Part shown: piece by piece, positions 8,055 to 17,273 of the stretch
Layout of the letters: each line of letters opens with the position of its first letter
How positions within the stretch are numbered: position 1 is the first letter of the stretch
Assembly: GCF_030546645.1 (NCBI RefSeq)
Contig: NZ_JAUOTO010000006.1
Location: forward strand, 744,001 to 808,000
Direction: 5' to 3'
DNA: 64,000 nt
From: Flavitalea plasmicola
Lineage (GTDB): Bacteria > Bacteroidota > Bacteroidia > Chitinophagales > Chitinophagaceae
Position numbers and translations under genes: made by a program
Notes under the pieces: model-generated
Database searches by the model: none
The model's input: the letters and a program-made list of their open reading frames with translations, nothing else
Told to the model about the DNA's origin: nothing

Positions 8055-8339
8055 ATGTCCAGGTTCAATCAATCTTCGGAGGAGCTTTTTGACAAGATCA
8101 TATATTTAGAAGAGGAAGACAAGCAGGAACCGCTGCGGGTATTTCGACGCTTTTATAATGACTACCGTTTGCACGAGCTGCGATACATATTGTGGAGTAT
8201 GGTAGAGGCCTGCCTGACGACAGATAATTCGGAATTCAGCGAGCCCGAGGAGCGGGCGGACCTCCTATTGCGCTGCAGGCATTTTGAGGAATTGCTGGAA
8301 GCCGGTTGGTTGTTGGCCGGGGTAGGCCGGGCGAAATGA
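8055..8339 (+). CDS. Hypothetical protein, 94 aa
   Basis: A 94-residue soluble, strongly acidic protein that looks all-helical: SSEELFDKIIYLEEEDKQEP, then a YNDYRLHELRYILWSMVEAC helix, then RADLLLRCRHFEELLEAGWL. It has no signal, no membrane helix and no motif I recognise. Coding is supported by codon periodicity, an ATG preceded by an inverted-repeat operator candidate and a terminator about 100 bp after the stop. Small acidic helical proteins next to an XRE gene can be partner or anti-regulator proteins, but nothing here proves that. Confidence 0.6.
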   Translation: MSRFNQSSEELFDKIIYLEEEDKQEPLRVFRRFYNDYRLHELRYILWSMVEACLTTDNSEFSEPEERADLLLRCRHFEELLEAGWLLAGVGRAK

Positions 8340-8761
8340 CTGTGAATTTCTTTTGTCTCGCTTTTCCAATTAAGTTTGTAATTTTATGCAGCGTCTATTT
8401 GCAAACAGCTCTTTATTTGCACATAAATATTTACCCTTATGGAATGGTCGAAAAATACTTGTAGTATAAATACGACCTTTTTTTAGGTAAAAATCACCTT
8501 TTTTTCTAGGGAGAATTTGTTAGAGACCCTAAATAAAATGATTAAAAAGAGGTAGAAACTGATAGATTATGCTATCATTGTCAGCGTTTGGCCCTTTTTC
8601 TTGTTAGAAAAACTCACATATTTTATTTTTCAATATCTTCATGAAACCTTATCCGAAACAGGCCCTAGCCCCGGAAGCGGGGATCACTGCCTGACGTTAA
8701 AATTTAATTGGTTGTTTTGGTTGTTCGAATTAGTTAGTAGCATTTTAATGGCAAGTAAGGT
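8340..8761. other. Intergenic region before the ECF sigma gene
   Basis: About 420 bp without a gene. The first part contains a terminator candidate at 8446-8484: GGTCG pairing with CGACC around an AT-rich loop, followed by seven T. Close to the sigma factor start, TTTG at 8716-8719 and TAGCATTT at 8738-8745 form a weak promoter candidate 17 bp upstream of the ATG. Confidence 0.4.
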
Positions 8762-9340
8762 ATGAGTGGTAATACTTTGACACTTGATGTCTCTATCGAT
8801 CGGTTCCGCGAAGGGGATCGCGAAGAGTTTAAGCGTGTATACGACTCCTGTTATGACGGGTTGTATATCTTCGCCTACAATATGATCCGCAAGGAGACAG
8901 AAGCTCAGGATATTACTACCGAAACCTTCATCAAGCTCTGGCGATTACGCGAAAATTTCGAAAGCCTCAATAATATACGCGCCTTTCTATATGTGACAAG
9001 CCGTAATGCTTGTATCGACTATTTGCGTTTCCTTCAAAAACAGCGATCCGCGCATAAAGAGATTCTTTACATGGAAGAGTTAAGCGGAGACATGAAGAAT
9101 GAAATGATCAATGCCGAGGTCCTGGGCGCATTGGCACATCAGATAAAATCCCTTCCCGGCAAATGCCGGAAGATCTTCGAACTCATTTACGTTAATAATC
9201 TGACTACTGCGGAAGTGGCAGCCAGGATGGGCATCAGCAACCAAAATGTCCTCAATCAAAAAGCAAGGGCGATCCACCTTCTTCGTTCGTCATTGCCTGC
9301 GGTAGAGCTTTGCCTTATCGCCTTATTCTTTTTCATTTAA
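8762..9340 (+). CDS. ECF RNA polymerase sigma factor, FecI-like (Bacteroidota expansion type)
   Basis: A 192-residue sigma-70 family ECF factor. Region 2 is seen at about 10-85 (YDSCYDGLYIFAYNMIRKET, then DITTETFIKLWRLRENF, and the DNA-melting/-10 recognition stretch ending AFLYVTSRNACIDYLR). Region 4 is at about 125-180 (LPGKCRKIFELIYVNNLTTA followed by the helix-turn-helix EVAARMGISNQNVLNQKARA). It is followed by a FecR and a TonB-dependent transporter with an STN domain, the standard cell-surface signalling trio: ligand binding at the outer membrane frees this sigma factor to transcribe the transporter operon. Regulation by that route is family knowledge. Confidence 0.93.
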   Translation: MSGNTLTLDVSIDRFREGDREEFKRVYDSCYDGLYIFAYNMIRKETEAQDITTETFIKLWRLRENFESLNNIRAFLYVTSRNACIDYLRFLQKQRSAHKEILYMEELSGDMKNEMINAEVLGALAHQIKSLPGKCRKIFELIYVNNLTTAEVAARMGISNQNVLNQKARAIHLLRSSLPAVELCLIALFFFI

Positions 9341-9364
9341 GCAATCATTTTTCGGGCCGCAAGA

Positions 9365-9389
9365 CTATTATGTGATTTATACATAATAG
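9365..9389 (+). terminator. Hairpin between sigma factor and FecR genes
   Basis: A perfect 9-bp AT-rich stem (CTATTATGT with its complement) and loop GATTTAT, 25 bp after the sigma factor stop. There is no strong T run, so it may be a weak terminator or an mRNA-processing structure in the 210-bp gap before fecR. Confidence 0.35.
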
Positions 9390-9550
9390 GTGTTCCAATT
9401 CCGGAACCTGGAATAGAAATAATTTTTTTAAAAAACTTGAAGATTCTTTTGTTAAAACTATAATGTCATTCGTAGTAAGATTGAACGCTGTTGCAGAAGG
9501 GATGATATTTTTTTATCAGATGGATCGCAAAAAGTACAAACAGGAAGTGC

Positions 9551-10771
9551 ATGTCGGATGAACTGAACTACATAGAAAGGATAGCAGGGCTGATAATTAA
9601 ATTTCATAATGATGAAATAACGCAGGAAGAGTACCAGGAGCTGATGGACTGGAGGCAATTGTCGGATGAGAATCGTGTGTGGTTTGACAAGCTTTCCGAT
9701 CCGGATTATCTCCGGGGTAGGGTCCAGAAGTTCTCTAATTTACAATCTTTGAAAAAGGCAGGATGGGAAAAGGTTATATCTGCCATAGATGAAGAAGATC
9801 TTTCCGTACAACCAGCCATAGTGAGGCCCATGCATCGTACCCGGTATTTTGTGGCGGCCTCCCTTGTTGGTCTTTTGGCTGTTGGCGCCTGGCTCTATAC
9901 GAGAAATAGGCCGGTTGCCACGTCCGATGCTTCACCCGCGCTTACCTCTACTTTTAAGAATGACGTGGCGCCGGGTGGAAATAAAGCCATTCTGACTTTG
10001 TCCGACGGCTCCAATGTAGTGTTGGACAGCGCCGGCAAAGGGACCATCGCTCACCAGGGCATTGCCCGTGTAGTGAAGCTGGATGACGGCAAACTGGCTT
10101 ACAATAATACGGGGAGTGAAAAACCAGCCGCCCTCGCGTATAATACGCTGACAACACCGGCCGCTGGTCAGTTTCAGCTTTTGCTGCCGGATGGTACCAA
10201 GGTTTGGTTGAACAACGCATCGTCTCTTCGCTATCCCGTCGCCTTCACAGGCAAGGACCGCGAGGTGGAACTGAAAGGGGAGGCATATTTTGAAATAGCG
10301 CCCAATGCCCGTCAACCATTCAAAGTGAAAGTGAATGAAGGAACGCAAGTGGACGTGTTGGGAACGAGCTTTAATATCTCTGCTTACACTGACGAAACTA
10401 CAATAAAGACAACCTTATTATCAGGCGCTGTGCGTATTTCCCGCGGCGATGCCCGGAAGATCCTCAAGCCTGGTCAACAAGCCCGGATGAATGAGTCCGG
10501 CAGCCTCGAAACCCTGGATGATGTGGACACCGATGGGGTGGTGGCCTGGAAGAACGGACTATTTCATTTTGAAAGAGCCGATATAAAGACGGCGATGCGG
10601 ATGCTGGCCCGCTGGTACAATGTGGAGGTGGTCTATGAGGGGGCAATTCCCAATCGCACATTTGGAGGAGACATGGAACGTAAGCTAAATCTTTCAGAGG
10701 TGTTGAAGATCCTCGAGAAGAACGAGGTACACTTTGACATCGAAGGGCGAAAGCTCACGGTGAGACCATAA
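9551..10771 (+). CDS. FecR-family anti-sigma factor (DUF4974 C-terminus)
   Basis: A 406-residue single-pass inner-membrane anti-sigma factor. The cytoplasmic N-terminal part (about 1-95) would hold the ECF sigma factor. A membrane helix spans about 98-116 (YFVAASLVGLLAVGAWLYT). The periplasmic FecR domain includes the signature QFQLLLPDGTKVWLNNASSL and GEAYFEIAPNARQPFKV. The C-terminal DUF4974 (about 325-406, FHFERADIKTAMRMLARWYN) is the part expected to contact the STN domain of the transporter. Length and order are normal for Bacteroidota. It follows the sigma gene on the same strand and precedes SusC. Confidence 0.95.
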   Translation: MSDELNYIERIAGLIIKFHNDEITQEEYQELMDWRQLSDENRVWFDKLSDPDYLRGRVQKFSNLQSLKKAGWEKVISAIDEEDLSVQPAIVRPMHRTRYFVAASLVGLLAVGAWLYTRNRPVATSDASPALTSTFKNDVAPGGNKAILTLSDGSNVVLDSAGKGTIAHQGIARVVKLDDGKLAYNNTGSEKPAALAYNTLTTPAAGQFQLLLPDGTKVWLNNASSLRYPVAFTGKDREVELKGEAYFEIAPNARQPFKVKVNEGTQVDVLGTSFNISAYTDETTIKTTLLSGAVRISRGDARKILKPGQQARMNESGSLETLDDVDTDGVVAWKNGLFHFERADIKTAMRMLARWYNVEVVYEGAIPNRTFGGDMERKLNLSEVLKILEKNEVHFDIEGRKLTVRP

Positions 10772-11218
10772 CACAGCAGTTCCTTTACCATTATACCTTA
10801 TACACTCTACGCGATTCTTGCTTTATCAAACCTTTCGTCCTTTAAGGCATAAGAAAATTCACATATATCCCATTTCAGGTGGAACCCAATTCCCATTAGT
10901 CCATTAAACCTTTCTTTTAAGCCTGTGGAGTGCCTCTCGTTTCGGGATCAATGCCCGCAATAAGATCTTGCGACCTACCAGGCTGGGCTATTTAGTTTTA
11001 TTTGCGAACCACCTAAAATTATGAACATGCTAAGAAAGGAGTACTACAAGTTCCCTCTACACCCTGTATAAATGGCATACATCCATAATACGCAGGATGC
11101 ATCCCAAAAAGAAGCCGAAGTGTTACTAGCACTTCGGCTCTAAAAGTCCTGATAGAGCAGGACTCCAAAACCCGCCTTTACGGGGCGGACTTTGTACTAT
11201 AATCCTAAACTAAAGGTA
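10772..11218 (+). other. SusC leader region with three tandem hairpins
   Basis: A 447-bp gap with no ordinary gene. Three consecutive hairpins end 29 bp before the SusC start: stem AGCCGAAGTG at 11113-11139 (10 bp, loop TTACTAG), stem AGTCCTG at 11145-11164 (7 bp, loop ATAGAG), and stem CCGCC at 11172-11188 (5 bp). A 16-codon frame (ATG 11021, MNMLRKEYYKFPLHPV, stop 11069-11071) lies just before the first hairpin. The stems are not followed by long T runs. An attenuator or RNA-level control of susC is possible but not shown. Confidence 0.4.
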
Positions 11219-14200
11219 ATGCTTTTTTTTACTATACGTAGACGCCCTATTTCTGTGCATAATAAGGTGTCTCAACAACTGCTAAGGACGATGAAATTGA
11301 CCACCTTCTTTTTGGTAGCTATATACCTTCATCTCGGTGCCACTGGCTTTGGCCAGAAAGTAACTATTTCTGGAAAGGATCTGCCTCTGGAAAAAGTGTT
11401 TACCATGATCAAGAAACAAACGGGGTATGTGTTCTTTTATGACTATAGCATTTTTCAGGGAGTAAAGAATGTGACCTTAGATTTCAAAAATGCGAATATT
11501 GAGAATGTAATAGAGGAGTGTTTACAGGGACAAGGACTTGATTACAGTATTCTGAATAAAACCATTTTCATAACAAGAAAGCCAGAAAGAAAAATTGTAT
11601 TGAATGACCCTATAGCGGAAAAGATGTTCAAAACAAAAGGGGTTGTTTACAATGAATCTGGGCAGCCATTGTCCGGAGCCAATATCACAATTAAACAGAC
11701 GGGAAAAGGAACGCTTACGAATGCTAAAGGTGAATTCGTATTGCCTGCTGTCCCTGAAAATAGCATTTTAATTATTAGTTACGTTGGCTACAAAAGTCAC
11801 ACTTTCATAGTAAAGAATGAAGAACCCATCTCCATACGATTGACGATTGCAATGAATGATCTGGATGTACAGGTTGTGCAGGCATACGGAAGGACAAGCA
11901 AACGGCTAACCACAAGTAATATTGGCCGAGTTACTAGCGAAGAGATTGAAAGACAGCCAATAATGAACCCTTTGTTGGCTCTTCAAGGAAAAGTGGCAGG
12001 CCTGGATGTCGTGCAAACCAGTGGTTTTGCTAGTGCTCCGGTCAAAATAGAATTGAGGGGAAGAAGCGCTATTAATTCTCTTTTTACCTCCGATCCTTTA
12101 TATATCATTGATGGGGTACCTTTGACTGTCTTGGAGGTAGGAAATTCTTCCACGTACGAAAGTGGTTCGTATGGATTCTTACAATCAGGATATGGAGGAC
12201 CGGCCAATGGCCAAAGTCCGTTCTTTAGTTTGAATCCAGGGGATATTGAAAGCATAGAAGTATTAAAAGATGCCGATGCAACCGCTATTTACGGTTCAAG
12301 GGGAGCTAATGGCGTTATATTGATCAGCACCAAGAAAGGGAAGACGGGAAAGACCAAATTAGACATGCGCATCGAAAGTGGCCTCAGCAAAGTCACCAAA
12401 TACTGGCAGATGATGAACACGCAACAATATCTGCAAATGCGCAAGGAGGCACTGAAGAATGACGGCATCACTCCCTCTATAAACCATGGTGATTATGATC
12501 TTCTGCAATTTGACACAACAAAGTATACTGATTGGCAGAAAAGCTTGTACGGCGGCACAGGACGAAATATTGATGCATATGCTGGGCTTTCAGGAGGAGA
12601 TGTGCGAACCACCTTCCGGCTTGGAGCTTCTTACAATCGCAATACTAATATCCAAACTGTCAGCGGCGCAGATCAACGAGGTTCATTATCCTTCAATCTT
12701 ACACATCGTTCTGCCAATCAACGGTTCTCCGTCGGTCTGATAGGACAGTACTCCTATACTCAATCGGATATGATAAATATAGCCGCTGCAGGTACACTTC
12801 CTCCAAATGCCCCAGCAATCTATGATTCTGTGGGAAATTTGAATTATGCAGGATACGGAGGAAGCAACGCTACTGCCAGACAACGTTATCCTTTTTATAG
12901 TCTCAAGCAACCTTACACAGCCAAAACCAATTTTCTCAATAGCAATTTGGTTTTTGGCTATTTACTTTTCAAGGGATTGCAATTCACTACCAATCTGGGG
13001 TATAATAACACCCAAGCCAATACAATGTTTCTTTCACCGATTGCTTCCCAGGATCCGCTTAGTAGCCCGGTTGGTCTTAATCGCTCAGGATATAACACAA
13101 ATAAAAACTGGATAGTTGAGCCTCAAATAAGTTACGACGGTATTATAGGCGAGGGGAAGTTGTCGATCTTGGCCGGAGCATCCGTTCAGCATACCAGTAC
13201 CGGCGGAATTCTGTTGACGGGAGATGGATATACGGATGATCGCCTGTTGAAATCCATTGCCAATGCTCAAACTCAGCGCGCTAACGATCTTTTCGGCGAA
13301 TATAAATATGCAGCAGCATTTGGCAGAGTTACCTATAATCTTAAGAATAAATATATATTGAACTTCAATGGCCGTCGCGACGGATCAAGTCGTTTTGGCG
13401 AGGGAAATCAGTATGGCAACTTTGGATCGGTAGGTGCGGCCTGGATTTTTTCTGAGGAAAATTGGTTGAAGAAAGGACTTCCTTTCATTAGCTTTGGAAA
13501 ATTGAGAGGAAGCTACGGTACCACTGGTAGTGATGCTGTGGGTGATTATCAATATCTAACTAGGTGGTCGGCAAATGTCACATCGGGAATTCCTTATAAT
13601 GGTTCTCAGCCGCTGTTTCCTACCCAGCATGCTAACCCAAATTATCGGTGGCAGGTGAATAAAAAGCTTGAGGCGGCTCTTAACTTAGGTTTTCTGAAAG
13701 ACAGAATAAATCTTGAAGCAGTGTATTATCGGGACCGGTGTGGAAATCAATTGGTGAGCTTTCCTACACCATATCTTAGCGGATTTACTTCTGTCATAGC
13801 TAATTCTCCTGCATTGGTGCAGAATGCAGGATGGGAATTTACCATGGGCGCTAAACTGATAGATAAAAAAGATCTAACGTGGACGATTAACTTCAACATT
13901 TCTCTTAATAAGAACAAACTGTTAGCTTATCCAAATATTGATCAATCTCCATATGCAAGTTTGCTTATAATTGGCAAATCTTTGAATATGATTAACCTAT
14001 TCCATAATAAGGGTGTCGATCCGCAAACTGGGGAATATATCTTTGAGGATAAGAATCACGATGGAGAAATTGTGTATGACCCAGCACATCCTGATCAGAC
14101 TGATACATATGCATTTGATCGTAGCCCTAAGTACTTTGGAGGCATTGGGATGAATTTCAATTATAAGGGGTTTGCTCTAAATTTATTCTTCCAATACAAA

Positions 14201-14596
14201 AAGCAAATTGGAAAGAACGCTTTTGCCAACAGCGGCCTTGCGGGAAAGCTTGGTAACCAATCTTTGGAATTGTTTGAAAAGCATTGGCAAAAGCCAGGTG
14301 ATATTGCTTCTTATGCCAAATTTACCACAAAGACTACTGATTCTTATATACATTTTATTGCGTCAGACGGCATTTATACAGATGCATCATTTGTACGACT
14401 ATCTAACCTTTCTCTTTCTTATACTTTGCCTTCATCTATTGTCAGAAAGGCGGGAATGGAAGGTTGCACGTTCTTTATTCATACTAACAATCTGTTTGTT
14501 ATCACAAAATACAAGGGACTAGACCCTGATACGCAAGTTTTCGGTAGTATGCCTCCTTCAAAAACATTGGTAGGGGGAATAACTTTTAATTTTTAA
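11219..14596 (+). CDS. SusC/RagA-family TonB-linked outer membrane transporter with STN domain
   Basis: A large TonB-dependent transporter of 1125 residues from the ATG at 11219. The frame opens earlier at a TTG (11192), and an internal ATG at 11291 gives a shorter signal sequence. In order: signal region ending near GATGFGQ; STN domain (VTISGKDLPLEKVFTMIKKQ ...), which in this family signals to FecR; carboxypeptidase-regulatory-like beta sandwich (GVVYNESGQPLSGANITIKQ); plug domain with DADATAIYGSRGANGVI; and a beta-barrel ending in ITFNF. It moves bound oligomers or peptides across the outer membrane using TonB energy. Base composition becomes clearly AT-richer from here to about 27.8 kb. 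The substrate is unknown; no glycoside hydrolase is nearby, so a glycan is not implied. Confidence 0.95.
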   Translation: MLFFTIRRRPISVHNKVSQQLLRTMKLTTFFLVAIYLHLGATGFGQKVTISGKDLPLEKVFTMIKKQTGYVFFYDYSIFQGVKNVTLDFKNANIENVIEECLQGQGLDYSILNKTIFITRKPERKIVLNDPIAEKMFKTKGVVYNESGQPLSGANITIKQTGKGTLTNAKGEFVLPAVPENSILIISYVGYKSHTFIVKNEEPISIRLTIAMNDLDVQVVQAYGRTSKRLTTSNIGRVTSEEIERQPIMNPLLALQGKVAGLDVVQTSGFASAPVKIELRGRSAINSLFTSDPLYIIDGVPLTVLEVGNSSTYESGSYGFLQSGYGGPANGQSPFFSLNPGDIESIEVLKDADATAIYGSRGANGVILISTKKGKTGKTKLDMRIESGLSKVTKYWQMMNTQQYLQMRKEALKNDGITPSINHGDYDLLQFDTTKYTDWQKSLYGGTGRNIDAYAGLSGGDVRTTFRLGASYNRNTNIQTVSGADQRGSLSFNLTHRSANQRFSVGLIGQYSYTQSDMINIAAAGTLPPNAPAIYDSVGNLNYAGYGGSNATARQRYPFYSLKQPYTAKTNFLNSNLVFGYLLFKGLQFTTNLGYNNTQANTMFLSPIASQDPLSSPVGLNRSGYNTNKNWIVEPQISYDGIIGEGKLSILAGASVQHTSTGGILLTGDGYTDDRLLKSIANAQTQRANDLFGEYKYAAAFGRVTYNLKNKYILNFNGRRDGSSRFGEGNQYGNFGSVGAAWIFSEENWLKKGLPFISFGKLRGSYGTTGSDAVGDYQYLTRWSANVTSGIPYNGSQPLFPTQHANPNYRWQVNKKLEAALNLGFLKDRINLEAVYYRDRCGNQLVSFPTPYLSGFTSVIANSPALVQNAGWEFTMGAKLIDKKDLTWTINFNISLNKNKLLAYPNIDQSPYASLLIIGKSLNMINLFHNKGVDPQTGEYIFEDKNHDGEIVYDPAHPDQTDTYAFDRSPKYFGGIGMNFNYKGFALNLFFQYKKQIGKNAFANSGLAGKLGNQSLELFEKHWQKPGDIASYAKFTTKTTDSYIHFIASDGIYTDASFVRLSNLSLSYTLPSSIVRKAGMEGCTFFIHTNNLFVITKYKGLDPDTQVFGSMPPSKTLVGGITFNF

Positions 14597-14606
14597 CGCG
14601 ATTATT

Positions 14607-16007
14607 ATGAAACGCTGTATTATATACACATACTTTTCTGCCAGTCTCATAATTTTGGGCGGGTGTAAAAAGCTCGTTCATATTGCAGAACCCACAAACT
14701 CTATTACCACGAGTGAAACTTTCAGTTCAGTTGCCCAGGCTACTGCTGCTGTTACTTCCATTTATAATGATATGAGTTATAGTTCTGGAAGTTTCTTTTA
14801 TGCAAGTGGTGCAACAACAATATATGCCGGTATGAGTGCTGATGAGCTAAACCCTTTCGGCAATGGCAGCGACCCCTATTTCACCAATGAATTGTTATCT
14901 GATGATGGCACACTTCTAAATGTTTTTTGGGCACCCTGTTATTATGATATTTATATGGCAAATGCGTGTATAGAAGGCATACAGGCATCGAAAACATTGC
15001 CGGGAGAAGTAAAGAAGCAATTGATTGGTGAGTCGAAATTTCTTCGTGCTTTCTGCTATTTTTATCTTGTAAATTTATTTGGGGATGTTCCCTTGGTTAC
15101 GTCTACTGCATTTGTTAAAACGTCTCTACTTGCAAGGACAAGTGCAGACTCAGTGTATCAACAAATGATTTCGGATTTAACTGAAGCCAAAACAACACTA
15201 CCCTCAGATTATAGCCTATTCAAGGAACGAATTCGGGCAACTTCCTGGGCGGCAAGTGCGCTCTTGGCCAGAGCATACCTTTATAAACAAAACTGGTCAC
15301 AAGCAGTTGCCGAGGCTAATCTTATTATAAATCAATCTTCTCTTTATAATTTAGATTCGAATCTTAATGATGTCTTCTTAATGAATGGCAATGAGGCAAT
15401 CTTGCAATGGCAGGATATTAACCAGGGCAACTTCCTGTATGCCACCCAGGAAGGAAATCTTTTCATTCCATATGATTCCCAGACAGCGCCTTATTATACA
15501 TTGACAGATCAGTTGCTTGGTGCGTTTGAACCAGGAGACAAAAGGCGTGAGTCATGGGTGGATAGCGTTAATATTTCAGGGACAGATCTTTTTTATCCAC
15601 ATAAGTATAAAGTAAGAGATGCATCGGGAGGCAGCATTACCGAATACTATACAATATTACGATTAGCTGAGCAATATCTCATTCGGGCAGAAGCAAATGC
15701 GCAAATGAATAAGACATTTGATGCTATTGGTGATTTGAATATTATTCGTAAAAGAGCGGGCCTTTCTGAGTTGGATCCCTCTCTCTCTCAGGCACAAGTA
15801 CTGGAAGCTGTGGCTCAGGAAAGGAGAATTGAATTTTTCGCAGAATGGGGACATAGATGGTTTGATCTTAAAAGAACTGGCAAGGCGGATGTTGCTCTTT
15901 CGACTATTAAACCTTCGTGGCAAAAAACGGATACACTATACCCCATTCCCCATCAGGAACTATTAACAGATCCAAATTTAACCCAGAATCCAGGATATGG
16001 GAAATAA
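14607..16007 (+). CDS. SusD/RagB-family nutrient-binding outer membrane lipoprotein
   Basis: A 466-residue lipoprotein with signal peptide and lipobox LGGC (lipidated Cys at residue 20). The SusD-like N-terminal region (YNDMSYSSG, then LIGESKFLRAFCYFYLVNLF) and the TPR-containing C-terminal RagB/SusD domain (YYTILRLAEQYLIRAEANAQ, DAIGDLNIIRKRAGL, QERRIEFFAEWGHRWFDLKR) are all present. It caps the SusC channel and captures the ligand. It starts 10 bp after susC, in the normal order. The shorter length among SusD proteins and a non-glycan neighbourhood leave the ligand open; a peptide ligand would fit the protease downstream. Confidence 0.95.
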   Translation: MKRCIIYTYFSASLIILGGCKKLVHIAEPTNSITTSETFSSVAQATAAVTSIYNDMSYSSGSFFYASGATTIYAGMSADELNPFGNGSDPYFTNELLSDDGTLLNVFWAPCYYDIYMANACIEGIQASKTLPGEVKKQLIGESKFLRAFCYFYLVNLFGDVPLVTSTAFVKTSLLARTSADSVYQQMISDLTEAKTTLPSDYSLFKERIRATSWAASALLARAYLYKQNWSQAVAEANLIINQSSLYNLDSNLNDVFLMNGNEAILQWQDINQGNFLYATQEGNLFIPYDSQTAPYYTLTDQLLGAFEPGDKRRESWVDSVNISGTDLFYPHKYKVRDASGGSITEYYTILRLAEQYLIRAEANAQMNKTFDAIGDLNIIRKRAGLSELDPSLSQAQVLEAVAQERRIEFFAEWGHRWFDLKRTGKADVALSTIKPSWQKTDTLYPIPHQELLTDPNLTQNPGYGK

Positions 16008-16023
16008 TAAAAATCATACTACG

Positions 16024-17253
16024 ATGTCAAGATCATTTTTTTTTCTTTTAATTAGCCAGCTTGCAGGACCTGTTTCACAAGCCCAGAATGCAAAATATAG
16101 TATCACTGGACGTATAGAAGGCCTTAAGGAACATGAAAAAGTCACAATGATGTTGTCGAATAGTAAAGGGTTGGGGTCCTATACAGACTTTTGGGTTGTT
16201 TCTGATACTGCTTCGGTGAAGAATGGAGAGTTCTATCTTAGTGGGACAGTCCCTGAAGGACCGCGTAGGTATATGATGATCTTCGACAAACATGATGGCA
16301 AAAAGATTAATTTGTATTTAAACAACTATGAATCGATCACAATAAATAGCAGCAACATCGATCAGATTCCGAGTCCCACTCTTGAAAGATATATATCCAT
16401 CAAAGGTAGCCCAACTAATTATTCATTATTGTGTCTGGTACCTGCTGAGGAAATCTATTATGAAAGCATTGGAAAGTTGAACCGATATGTGCAAAAATTG
16501 AAAGACTCCATCGGATTTGACGGACCTATGCTAGGTAATATTTTTACTCTTCGGGAAGAGCTTAATAAGACATTTTATTACCAGATATTTTACGGCGATA
16601 AAGATCCAGACGATTCGCGTACACCTGATATTAAGGAATCTAACATTGTTCTGCCTACTTATTATTCCAGCTTTCAACGGTCGGGACATGCCGCCTATTG
16701 GGCAGAATTTTATAAAAATTTGGATAGTGCTAAAAAGAACAGTTTTTTAGGTAAATGGATGAAAGAACTGACGGCACTATGTATTGGACAGCCTTTCCCG
16801 GCGTTCAGTTTTTCGAACGCTGAAGGTCGGCAGGTGACATCAAATGAACTTCTAGGGCGTAATAAAATGACTTTAATACATTTTTGGGCTACGCATTCAT
16901 ATGAAAGAAGGAAGTTTCAATATGAGCTACGGGACCTCTATAAACAATATCATGATAAGGGACTGGATGTTGTCGGAATTTCATCCGATATAGATATGGA
17001 AAGCTGGAAAGAGGCGCTGACAATGGAAAAGTATCCGTGGCTTAATCTTATCAATCCAGGGGGAAAAATTATAGAAAAGGTATACAGGGAATATGGAAAC
17101 TACAGAAGTGAAAATACGACCAATGTCCTATTGGATAGGTCTGGAAATATCGTGGCCTGGGATGTAAACGGGGCCGAATTAGAATGGAATTTATGGAAAT
17201 ATCTCGGAGACGGTAAATCATCGACTCAATCTGTTACTTCCGTCAATAGATAA
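16024..17253 (+). CDS. DUF4369 plus thioredoxin-like (TlpA) protein lacking the CXXC
   Basis: A 409-residue secreted protein from ATG 16024 (an earlier in-frame ATG at 15997 overlaps the SusD stop). It has a signal peptide ending near PVSQAQ, then an N-terminal DUF4369 domain (YSITGRIEGLKEHEKVTMML), a helical linker, and a C-terminal AhpC/TlpA thioredoxin fold from IGQPFPAFSFSNAEG. The active site is degenerate: where TlpA proteins read WCxxC this one reads H291-S-Y-E-R295, so both catalytic cysteines are gone. It is therefore unlikely to be a thiol oxidoreductase; a binding or scaffold role in the periplasm is more likely. It sits between susD and a subtilase gene, 16 bp after the former, and belongs to that operon. 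Confidence 0.9.
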   Translation: MSRSFFFLLISQLAGPVSQAQNAKYSITGRIEGLKEHEKVTMMLSNSKGLGSYTDFWVVSDTASVKNGEFYLSGTVPEGPRRYMMIFDKHDGKKINLYLNNYESITINSSNIDQIPSPTLERYISIKGSPTNYSLLCLVPAEEIYYESIGKLNRYVQKLKDSIGFDGPMLGNIFTLREELNKTFYYQIFYGDKDPDDSRTPDIKESNIVLPTYYSSFQRSGHAAYWAEFYKNLDSAKKNSFLGKWMKELTALCIGQPFPAFSFSNAEGRQVTSNELLGRNKMTLIHFWATHSYERRKFQYELRDLYKQYHDKGLDVVGISSDIDMESWKEALTMEKYPWLNLINPGGKIIEKVYREYGNYRSENTTNVLLDRSGNIVAWDVNGAELEWNLWKYLGDGKSSTQSVTSVNR

Positions 17254-17273
17254 TCTTAGCTCTATTTATTTGT

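Noticed and set aside
11192-11218. TTG start upstream of SusC
   Set aside because: The ATG at 11219 gives a normal SusC N-terminus, and the TTG lies in the tail of the third hairpin.
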